This document shows, one piece after another, positions 1 through 4,891 of a DNA stretch of 5,253 nucleotides; position 1 is the stretch's first letter; each line of letters starts with the position of its first letter. The stretch is from JBHEKP01 sp041859375 (GTDB lineage: Bacteria; Hydrogenedentota; Hydrogenedentia; Hydrogenedentales; CAITNO01): contig JBHEKP010000044.1 of NCBI GenBank assembly GCA_041859375.1, positions 1 to 5,253 of the forward strand. Reading direction: 5' to 3'. The position numbers and the translations under genes are program-made. The notes beneath the pieces are model-generated. The model saw only the letters and a list, made by a program, of their open reading frames with translations, was not told the DNA's origin and did not search any database.

Positions 1-1
1 C

Positions 2-301
2 AACGCGGTGAAGTACAGCCCGAACAACGGCGAGGTGCGGGTGACCGCCACCCAGTCCGACGAGGTGGTGATACGCGTGCAGGACGGGGGCTGCGGGATC
101 GCCTCCGAGCATTTCCCCCGCCTTTTCGAGCGCTTTTACCGCGTGGACAAGGCCCGGAGCCGCACCCTTGGCGGCACGGGGCTGGGCCTTTCCATCGTCT
201 ACCACATTGTCACCGCCCACGGCGGCCGGGTCACTGTGGAGAGCACGCCCAACGTGGGCAGCACCTTTACGATCTACCTTCCCGGCAAATTTTCCCAATA
301 A
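2..301 (+). CDS. Sensor histidine kinase, C-terminal fragment (PhoR-like HATPase_c domain)
   Basis: This is the last 99 residues of a two-component sensor kinase, truncated by the left edge of the window. In these kinases the HATPase_c domain binds ATP and phosphorylates the conserved His of the dimerisation domain, which lies outside the window. Visible motifs in order are the end of the N box (NAVKYSP, residues 1-7), the G1 box DGGCGI (28-33, D-x-G-x-G), the F box region (FERFYRVDKARS, 43-52) and the G2 box GGTGLGLS (57-64). These are followed by the usual GGRVTVES...GSTFTIYLP ending. The FYRVDKARSR wording and short tail after the final strand resemble the PhoR/OmpR-partner class rather than NtrB. 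The cognate regulator is probably encoded upstream. The stop codon is TAA. Family call is firm; signal and partner are unknown. Confidence 0.95.
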   Translation, partial: NAVKYSPNNGEVRVTATQSDEVVIRVQDGGCGIASEHFPRLFERFYRVDKARSRTLGGTGLGLSIVYHIVTAHGGRVTVESTPNVGSTFTIYLPGKFSQ

Positions 302-320
302 TTCCTGTTTTGGGAATTTA
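292..320 (+). terminator. Possible weak terminator hairpin at the end of the kinase gene
   Basis: TTCCCAA (292-298) pairs with TTGGGAA (310-316) across an 11-nt loop and overlaps the kinase stop codon. It is followed only by TTTATCGTTCTC, a poor U tract. The same bases also belong to the TGGGAA dyad array described separately, so this may be a protein-binding site rather than a terminator. Confidence 0.3.
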
Positions 321-346
321 TCGTTCTCAATTTGGGAATCTTCCCA
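292..346. promoter_or_regulatory. TGGGAA/TTCCCA dyad array, candidate enhancer site for the sigma-54 promoter
   Basis: Four half-sites are seen: TTCCCAA at 292-298, TTGGGAA at 310-316, TTGGGAA at 332-338 and TTCCCA at 341-346. The last two form a perfect dyad, TGGGAA-TC-TTCCCA. The two direct copies are 22 bp apart, close to two helical turns. The array lies about 126-180 bp upstream of the start predicted for the sigma-54 promoter at 446-460, which is where bacterial enhancer-binding proteins commonly bind. A further TGGGAA is at 433-438. The binding protein is unknown; the functional assignment is inference. Confidence 0.35.
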
Positions 347-403
347 TTCTGAAAACCCATTTCAGCGGGTAACGCCCTTTGGGCGCACTGCATAAACCCT
401 TTC

Positions 404-416
404 ATATGAGTCATAT
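404..416. promoter_or_regulatory. 13-bp palindrome, possible operator
   Basis: ATATGA-G-TCATAT is a perfect inverted repeat around one central base, set in an A/T-rich stretch (about 391-431). It lies about 56-68 bp upstream of the predicted sigma-54 start. It could be a regulator site or simply part of the flexible DNA that allows an enhancer loop. I did not find a clear IHF consensus. Confidence 0.3.
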
Positions 417-445
417 ACAATAATTATTATCCTGGGAACATTGTT

Positions 446-460
446 TGGCACGAGTGTTGC
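446..460 (+). promoter_or_regulatory. Sigma-54 (RpoN) -24/-12 promoter
   Basis: TGGCACGAGTGTTGC matches the sigma-54 consensus TGGCACG-N4-TTGC at every specified base, with a T upstream and T downstream as usual. GG (447-448) and GC (459-460) have the required spacing, which puts the start near 472. It sits in A/T-rich intergenic DNA with dyads at enhancer distance. Such promoters require an AAA+ enhancer-binding activator; none is encoded in the window. The next gene starts 320 bp downstream, beyond a strong terminator, so the promoter appears to serve the intervening RNA. Confidence 0.85.
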
Positions 461-471
461 TTATATCAAAT

Positions 472-741
472 TGCCCAAGCGTGACGGGATTCGGAAGGGA
501 AGTCGGGAAGTGGTTTAGTGGAAAGGATCCTTGCCCGACGTCCCGGGGAGGAGATGGAAGCACGCTGGGGCCCGGCGGGGCCGGTCGGAAAGGGCCGCCC
601 CGCCGGGCCGGGCAGGCTGGCGGCAGCGCCCGGCATGAACATTTGCACCGTTTGACTCCGGTGAAGGACTGTTTGGCACAGTGCACCCGGGAGGAAGTGG
701 GAAGCGGCGGCATGGCTCCACATGCCGCCGCTCATTTTTTT
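472..741 (+). ncRNA. Candidate sigma-54-dependent structured small RNA
   Basis: The interval is bounded by a consensus sigma-54 promoter and a textbook intrinsic terminator, giving a predicted transcript of about 270 nt. It can form several strong hairpins. GTCGGG 502-507 pairs with CCCGAC 534-539. A 13-bp perfect stem pairs 569-581 with 597-609. A further stem pairs 607-613 with 628-634 and continues as GCTG 616-619/CAGC 624-627 after a 2-nt bulge. CACCG 646-650 pairs with CGGTG 659-663. The terminator stem is 703-714/721-732. I found no convincing coding sequence: the only start with a purine-rich leader (ATG at 554, 33 codons) has its GGGGAGGAG directly abutting the start. I recognise no known RNA family (not tmRNA, RNase P, SRP or 6S by motif). 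Part of it could instead be an attenuated leader of the downstream secreted-protein gene. Confidence 0.5.
703..741 (+). terminator. Strong Rho-independent terminator
   Basis: A perfect 12-bp stem, AGCGGCGGCATG (703-714) with CATGCCGCCGCT (721-732), closes a 6-nt loop. It is followed after CA by seven T residues (735-741). It ends the transcript that starts at the sigma-54 promoter and separates it from the gene at 792. Confidence 0.9.
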
Positions 742-752
742 GCCCGCGCCCG

Positions 753-761
753 TGGTACACT
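753..761 (+). promoter_or_regulatory. Possible extended -10 promoter for the secreted-protein gene
   Basis: TGGTACACT has the TGn extension and a -10-like TACACT hexamer just after the terminator and 30 bp before the ATG at 792. There is no correctly spaced -35: TTGCCC at 740-745 is too close. It is the best candidate because read-through past the strong terminator should be low. Confidence 0.35.
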
Positions 762-791
762 GGCCGCCAACCAACCGGACAGGAACGAGCC

Positions 792-1727
792 ATGCTTTCC
801 ATTGCCGCGCTTATGCTGGGGATTGCCGCCGCCGCGCCGCAGGCCGCCGCCGGGGAGCTGTTTGCGGATCCCCTCTTTTCCCGCGGCTTTCATCTGACCA
901 CGGCGAACCATCCCGCACCCGGCGAGGAGCCGGGGTTGCTGCGGCTGCCCGGCGCGCCGGGGGGGACGCCCGCCTGGCGGCTGGCCCAGTGGAGTTCGGC
1001 GCACCTGCTGGCCACGGGCGTTTTTGCGGAGGCGGGCGGCGGCCGCTGGGTTGCGGAAACGCCGGGGAAGCGGGTGGTGCTGGCCCGCCCTGCGGGGGGC
1101 GGCGTGTCCCTATTCCTCGAGGTGAACGGCGGCGCGGAGTACGGGGGTGGGTTCCGCGCCCTCAACGAGCCGTGGCCGCACCTGCTCATCGAGCAGCGCT
1201 TTGGGGAGCCCGTGCGTCCCGCGCAGTTTCCGGGGCTGCGCTTTTCGCTCGAGTTCCGGGTGGACCACTGCCGGCCCGCACCGGGGGTGGAGGCCGCCTG
1301 CCTTGATCCGGGCCTGCACACGGCCCAGGTGTCGGCCTATTTCACGGTGAACAACCTGAACCCGGCCAGCGCCGACCACAACGAGATGATCTGGTTCGGC
1401 ATCCCCCTTTTCGACGCGCGCCGGCCGCTGCCGCCCCCCCATTACGCGGTGGACCGGGGCTCGGAATTTTGCAGCGGCAAGTTCATCTGCACCCTTGACG
1501 GGGCGCGCTTCTGGCGGGGCGCAACCGGCGACGGGGGCTGGCGCGGCCTCGACGCGGACCTGTCGCAACTGCTGCGCGAGGCGCTGGCCCTTTCGCAGGG
1601 GCACGGATATCTTGCGCGCACGGAATTCGCCGACCTCGCCCTCACCACCTTCAACCTTGGCTGGGAGCTTCCCGGCCCATTTGACGCGGCCATCGAACTG
1701 CGCAACCCCTCGCTGCGCGCGCGCTGA
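792..1727 (+). CDS. Predicted secreted protein of unknown function
   Basis: The gene encodes 311 residues and I do not recognise the family. The ATG at 792 is preceded by AGGAA (781-785) at good distance and gives a signal-peptide-like start: hydrophobic residues 2-15, then APQAAA-GE with a plausible cleavage near residue 20-21. The n-region lacks a Lys or Arg, which is slightly unusual. The mature part is rich in Gly, Pro, Trp and short predicted beta segments. Notable stretches are EPWPHLLIEQRF (126-137), LRFSLEFRVDHC (149-160) and a later one, SAYFTVNNLN (181-190), leading to NEMIWFGIPLFDAR (197-210). Four cysteines (160, 170, 227, 233) could form two disulfides in the periplasm. The overall look is a beta-sandwich, perhaps carbohydrate-related, but this is only an impression. 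Upstream is the terminator at 703-741; downstream the ABC operon has its own promoter, so the gene is probably monocistronic. Confidence 0.85.
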   Translation: MLSIAALMLGIAAAAPQAAAGELFADPLFSRGFHLTTANHPAPGEEPGLLRLPGAPGGTPAWRLAQWSSAHLLATGVFAEAGGGRWVAETPGKRVVLARPAGGGVSLFLEVNGGAEYGGGFRALNEPWPHLLIEQRFGEPVRPAQFPGLRFSLEFRVDHCRPAPGVEAACLDPGLHTAQVSAYFTVNNLNPASADHNEMIWFGIPLFDARRPLPPPHYAVDRGSEFCSGKFICTLDGARFWRGATGDGGWRGLDADLSQLLREALALSQGHGYLARTEFADLALTTFNLGWELPGPFDAAIELRNPSLRAR

Positions 1728-1742
1728 GGGGCGCGCCGCCCC
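1728..1742 (+). terminator. GC hairpin directly after the stop codon
   Basis: GGGGCG-CGC-CGCCCC forms a perfect 6-bp stem with a 3-nt loop beginning at the base after TGA. No T run follows, so it is not a canonical intrinsic terminator; it may pause polymerase or protect the 3' end of the mRNA. Confidence 0.3.
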
Positions 1743-1751
1743 CGCCGGCAC

Positions 1752-1780
1752 TTGCCAACGGGTTCCGGTGTTTATACAAT
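1752..1780 (+). promoter_or_regulatory. Sigma-70 type promoter of the ABC operon
   Basis: TTGCCA (1752-1757) and TACAAT (1775-1780) each match the -35/-10 consensus at five of six positions and are separated by exactly 17 bp. The predicted start near 1787 leaves a leader of about 30 nt carrying the strong Shine-Dalgarno AGGAGG (1808-1813) before the ATG at 1818. Confidence 0.75.
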
Positions 1781-1817
1781 AAAGCGGCGGAAAACGCCTT
1801 GTTGGCGAGGAGGGCAC

Positions 1818-2771
1818 ATGCCGGCGATTGTCACAACAGAACTGACGAAGGTCTTCCGCGAGGTGGGCAAAAAGCCCGTGCATTCGCTGGACCGGCTGAA
1901 CCTGGAGGTGCCCGAGGGGGAGGTGTACGGGTTTCTGGGCCGGAACGGCGCGGGGAAGACCACCACGATCAAGCTGATCTGCGGCCTGCTGAAGGCGACG
2001 TCGGGGGGGGCGCGGATATTCGGCGGCGACGCGCGCCTTCCGGAGTCGCGGCGGCTTGCGGGCTACCTTCCGGAGCAGCCGTATTTCTACGAGTACCTGA
2101 GCCCCCGCGAGACGGTGGAGTTTTACGGGCGGCTGCGCGGCCTGGGTCCTGCGGAGCGCCGGGCGCAGTGGGACCGGCTCGCGCCGATGCTTGAGCTGGA
2201 GGAGATTGCGGACCGCCGCATCCGGGGCTTTTCCAAGGGGATGCGCCAGCGGGTGGGCTTTGCGGTGGCGCTGGTGGGCGACCCGCCGCTGCTGATTCTT
2301 GACGAGCCCATGAGCGGGCTCGATCCGCTGGGCCGCCGCATGATCCGGCAGTTGATTCTGCGGCTGCGCGGCGGGGGAAAGACCATCTTTTTCAGCTCTC
2401 ATGTTCTCAGCGACGTGGAGGAGCTCTGTGACCGGGTGGGCATCCTGGTGGAGGGGCGGCTGCGCCTGTCGGGGCGGGTCGACGCCCTTCCGGGCCGGCG
2501 CACGAAGGAGGTGGAGGTCGTCGCGGCGGGCCTTTCGGCCGAGGCGGTGGCGGGCATCACGGCGGGAGCGTCGGAGCACCGCCGCGCGGGCGACACCGAC
2601 GTGTTTAACGCGCCCGACCTGGCCACGGCCAACAAAATCGCGGCGGCGGTGGCGGGCACGGGCGGGCAGCTCCTGTCGCTCCAGCCGGTGCGCGAGTCGC
2701 TGGAGGAGTACTTTGCGCGGGTGCAGCAGGCCGAGTCGCCCACGCAGAAACCCCGGGGGAACGGGTCATGA
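1818..2771 (+). CDS. ABC transporter ATP-binding protein (ABC-2/NosF-like exporter type)
   Basis: This 317-residue cytoplasmic ATPase hydrolyses ATP to drive the membrane partner encoded next. Motifs in order are Walker A GRNGAGKTT (41-49), Q-loop Gln in LPEQPYFYEYL (about 87), signature GFSKGMRQRV (137-146, the degenerate FSKGM usual in this class), Walker B LLILDEP (158-164), D-loop SGLDP (166-170) and the switch His in SSHVLSD (about 195). All catalytic residues are present. A C-terminal extension of about 100 residues ends in the SLEEYFARV helix typical of ABC-2 family ATPases. The start at 1818 has AGGAGG 4 nt upstream; an in-frame ATG further upstream (1752) overlaps the -35 box and is unlikely. 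The stop overlaps the next start by ATGA, implying coupled translation. The substrate cannot be read from the sequence. Confidence 0.97.
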   Translation: MPAIVTTELTKVFREVGKKPVHSLDRLNLEVPEGEVYGFLGRNGAGKTTTIKLICGLLKATSGGARIFGGDARLPESRRLAGYLPEQPYFYEYLSPRETVEFYGRLRGLGPAERRAQWDRLAPMLELEEIADRRIRGFSKGMRQRVGFAVALVGDPPLLILDEPMSGLDPLGRRMIRQLILRLRGGGKTIFFSSHVLSDVEELCDRVGILVEGRLRLSGRVDALPGRRTKEVEVVAAGLSAEAVAGITAGASEHRRAGDTDVFNAPDLATANKIAAAVAGTGGQLLSLQPVRESLEEYFARVQQAESPTQKPRGNGS

Positions 2772-3529
2772 GAATGGTCACGGTGGCTGCGAACACCCTG
2801 CGCGAGGCGGTGCGGGACAAGGTGCTGTACGTGCTGCTGTTCTTCGCGGCGTCGGCCATACTGGGGTCGAAGGCGCTGGGCTGGATCAGCGTGGGCCAGG
2901 ACATCAAGATAGTGAAGGACATCTGCCTCGCGTCGCTGTCGGTGTTCGGCGCGCTCATCGCGATATTCACGGGCACGAGCCTGCTCTACAAGGAGATGGA
3001 CAAGAAGACGCTCTACACGATACTCGCGCAGCCCATGCGCCGCCGCGAGTTTGTGCTGGGCAAGTACCTGGGCCTGGTGGCGCTGCTCGGGCTGGCCACG
3101 GCCGCCATGACGGCGGCCTCGGCGGCGTGGGTGCTGGCGCTGGGCGGCGCGCTCACCGTCTCCTTCTTCCAGGCGGCGCTGCTGGTGTACCTCAAGCTCA
3201 TGGTGGTCACGGCGCTGTCGGTGCTGCTGTCGGCGGTGGCCTCGCCGATTCTCGGGGCGATCATCGTGTTCTGCGCCTACGTGTTCGGCCATGCCACCGG
3301 CGTGTTCCTTGATCTGCCCCCGCAGTTTGACGGCACCTTCGCGAAGACGGCGCTGGAGGCGGTCTACTACATCGTTCCCAACCTGGACAACTTCAACATC
3401 CAGTCCGAGGCGGCCAACGGCATGCCGGTGTCCTGGGCGTACACGGCGTGGGCGGCGGGGTACGGGGCGGCGTGGACGGCGGTGCTGCTGATTCTGGCCT
3501 GCCTCGCCTTCGAGGACAAGGATCTATGA
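2768..3529 (+). CDS. ABC transporter permease, ABC-2/NosY-like
   Basis: This 253-residue inner-membrane protein has about six predicted membrane segments (roughly residues 19-36, 52-72, 99-126, 131-157, 159-181 and 225-247). The N-terminus (NTLREAVRDKVLYVLLFF) and the loop LLYKEMDKKTLYTILAQPMRRREFVLGKYLG, described here by residues 72-102, are hallmarks of NosY-type permeases. The Glu-Met-Asp-Lys-Lys segment precedes the TLYTILAQP coupling region. It most likely dimerises and pairs with two copies of the upstream ATPase. Its ATG lies in the ATGA overlap with the ATPase stop, and its own stop overlaps the next gene the same way, so the three products should be made in step. A non-membrane stretch near 183-222 with several aromatic and Asn residues may face the periplasm. 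Transported substrate is unknown. Confidence 0.93.
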   Translation: MRMVTVAANTLREAVRDKVLYVLLFFAASAILGSKALGWISVGQDIKIVKDICLASLSVFGALIAIFTGTSLLYKEMDKKTLYTILAQPMRRREFVLGKYLGLVALLGLATAAMTAASAAWVLALGGALTVSFFQAALLVYLKLMVVTALSVLLSAVASPILGAIIVFCAYVFGHATGVFLDLPPQFDGTFAKTALEAVYYIVPNLDNFNIQSEAANGMPVSWAYTAWAAGYGAAWTAVLLILACLAFEDKDL

Positions 3530-4584
3530 GCGGGGACGGGGCGGAACAGGTCCGGGCGGCGCGGCGGCGGCGCGTTGCGCTGGGGCTGCTCTGCGCGGGC
3601 CTCTGTTTCGCGGCGGCGGTGGGCGCGCAGCTTGGCGCGAACCGGACGCGACCGCAGGACCGGGGCGCGGGCCTGCTGTACCTGCCCAACGAAAAACTGC
3701 TGAACCACTTCACGGCGGGCCTGAGCCCGGTGATTGCGGACCTCCTGTGGCTGCACTGCGTGCAGTATGTGGCGGTTGAGAACCGGGAGGCCCGCAACTT
3801 CACCTGGCTGGAGCACATGGTCTTCACGGTCACGCGGCTGGACCCGTACTTCAGGGACGCCTACCGCTACGGCTCGATATTCCTGACGGCGCTCAAGGCG
3901 GACGCGGAGTCCGGCATGAAGCTGCTGGAGCAGGGGATGGTCCGGGTCCCGGGCGCGTGGGAGCTGCCCTACGAGGCGGCGATGGTGCACCTGCTGAACC
4001 GGCGCGACGAGGCGGACTCGAAAAAGATGGCCGCCTTTTTCCTCGGCATGAGCGCGGCCACGGGGAACGCGCCCTCGGGCATCGCCCTGCTCGCGGGGCA
4101 GCTCCAGAGCGCGCACAACCTGGCCGACATCGAGGAGGCCATGTGGCGCGACATGCTCCGGAGCGGCGACCGGCTGCTGCGCGATCTTGCCGAGCGCAAG
4201 CTGAAGGAGATGGAAATCCGCGCCGCCCTGCGCGTGCTCCAGGAGCGCGCGGACCAGTTCAAGGCGGGCGCGGGCAGGCCCCCCGCGCGGGTGGAGGAGC
4301 TGGTGTCGGCGGGGCTGTTGCGCGCGGTGCCGCCGGATCCGCTGGGCGGCGGGTATTTCTTCGGCCCGGACGGCACGGCGCTGAACACGACCCTGCTGGA
4401 CGGCGAGGCGCGCAAGAGCCTCGACCTGATGCGGCGGCGGGTGAAGGCCTTCCAGGAGCGGGAGGGCCGCTTCCCCGTGTCGCTCGACGAGCTGGTGGAA
4501 AAGAGGCTGCTTTCAAAAATACCCGCCCATCCCCATCCCGAAAAAACCTGGCAGTACAATCCGGCCACCGGCGAGGTCAACTGA
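3526..4584 (+). CDS. Membrane-anchored helical (TPR-like) protein with two pseudopilin-like C-terminal modules
   Basis: This 352-residue protein is the third gene of the ABC operon. The ATG at 3526 overlaps the permease stop (ATGA), with AAGGAT just upstream; the longer in-frame version starting at 3448 would overlap the permease deeply and is rejected. A basic stretch RAARRRR (10-16) followed by a hydrophobic helix (17-36) predicts an N-in membrane anchor with the rest in the periplasm. Residues 64-84 (AGLSPVIADLLWLHCVQYVA) resemble a motif, ADxxWLxxxQY, that I associate with TPR-type proteins beside ABC transporters. Residues 90-240 look all-helical. Two similar modules follow, about 233-287 and 302-352. 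Each has the pattern helix, G-R-x-P, E-L-V, L-L, P-x-x-P and a Tyr or Phe-containing strand ending in an Asn, like the C-terminal part of type II pseudopilins. It is probably an accessory subunit of the transporter; its exact role is unknown. Confidence 0.88.
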   Translation: MSGDGAEQVRAARRRRVALGLLCAGLCFAAAVGAQLGANRTRPQDRGAGLLYLPNEKLLNHFTAGLSPVIADLLWLHCVQYVAVENREARNFTWLEHMVFTVTRLDPYFRDAYRYGSIFLTALKADAESGMKLLEQGMVRVPGAWELPYEAAMVHLLNRRDEADSKKMAAFFLGMSAATGNAPSGIALLAGQLQSAHNLADIEEAMWRDMLRSGDRLLRDLAERKLKEMEIRAALRVLQERADQFKAGAGRPPARVEELVSAGLLRAVPPDPLGGGYFFGPDGTALNTTLLDGEARKSLDLMRRRVKAFQEREGRFPVSLDELVEKRLLSKIPAHPHPEKTWQYNPATGEVN

Positions 4585-4781
4585 GTTTATTTCAGGGGCA
4601 CACCACGGTATGGGCACGCTTTCATGCGGCGCTTACAATGCCGCCGCACGTAGATGGACGGGGCGGGGGGTGATAATATCGAGCAAATTTGATCCGAAAT
4701 GGTTTTTTCGCCGCAAGTGACCGTTTATCATACACTTGGGAGGAATTTTGTCCCCGAGGGGCTACCACCCCTTGATATTGC
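4585..4781. other. Intergenic region after the ABC operon; two weak hairpins, no gene seen
   Basis: No coding sequence or RNA gene is supported here. TGCGGCG (4625-4631) pairs with CGCCGCA (4642-4648) over a 10-nt loop. A 7-pair stem, 4755-4761 with 4768-4774 and including one G-U pair, closes a 6-nt loop just before the CRISPR promoter. Neither is followed by a proper T tract, so how the ABC operon ends is unclear. The base composition shifts to A/T-rich from about 4670, as expected of a CRISPR leader. Confidence 0.4.
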
Positions 4782-4810
4782 TTGACTTATGACGAATTTC
4801 ATGCTATTTT
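4782..4810 (+). promoter_or_regulatory. Promoter of the CRISPR array
   Basis: TTGACT (4782-4787) and TATTTT (4805-4810) are separated by 17 bp, and the -10 is extended by TGC (4802-4804). The predicted start is near 4817, about 75 bp before the first repeat and pointing into the array. This supports the left side as the leader end. Confidence 0.75.
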
Positions 4811-4891
4811 ACAGCCGCATTAACAACGGATCTGGCAGGTTACCGGAAACGGCCTGTAAGTCCTTTGGTTTCAAGGTCTCTGGGAAAAGGG
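4811..4891 (+). promoter_or_regulatory. CRISPR leader, proximal part
   Basis: This is the transcribed leader between the promoter and the first repeat. It contains a neat hairpin: CAGG (4836-4839) pairs with CCTG (4853-4856), and inside a TTA bulge CCG pairs with CGG around a GAAA tetraloop (4846-4849). GTCTC at 4876-4880 is complementary to the GAGAC that ends each repeat. The leader end carries sequences normally used for spacer insertion, but no integration motif can be identified from a single array. Confidence 0.6.

Noticed and set aside
373..385. CGCCC-TTT-GGGCG hairpin as terminator of the kinase gene
   Set aside because: Only a 5-bp stem with no following T run; probably incidental.
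554..655. 33-codon ORF inside the candidate RNA, preceded by GGGGAGGAG
   Set aside because: The purine-rich run abuts the ATG with no spacer, the peptide is mostly Gly, Pro, Arg and Ala as expected of GC-rich hairpin DNA, and the sequence is dominated by long inverted repeats. Kept only as a possibility.
670..684. Second sigma-54-like element sharing TGTTTGGCAC with the real promoter at 442-451
   Set aside because: The -12 GC dinucleotide is missing at the required spacing.
681..791. Upstream extension of the secreted-protein gene
   Set aside because: It would start before the terminator stem and bury the signal peptide; the ATG at 792 has an AGGAA motif and gives a proper secretion signal.
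445..897. 150-codon + strand frame across the sigma-54 region
   Set aside because: It begins inside the promoter, runs through the terminator and overlaps the secreted-protein gene in another frame; composition is low-complexity Gly/Pro/Arg.
1110..2579. 489-codon ORF on the - strand
   Set aside because: It is antisense to the secreted-protein gene, an intergenic promoter and the ABC ATPase, with Arg/His/Gln-rich shadow composition typical of GC-rich DNA.
4613..4627. GGCACG...TGC element resembling a sigma-54 promoter after the ABC operon
   Set aside because: The GG-to-GC distance is one base too long, and sigma-54 promoters tolerate almost no spacing change.
4748..4792. TTG-initiated 14-codon ORF with GGGAGG upstream in the CRISPR leader
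   Set aside because: It is very short, has no well-matched promoter of its own, and overlaps the -35 box of the array promoter.
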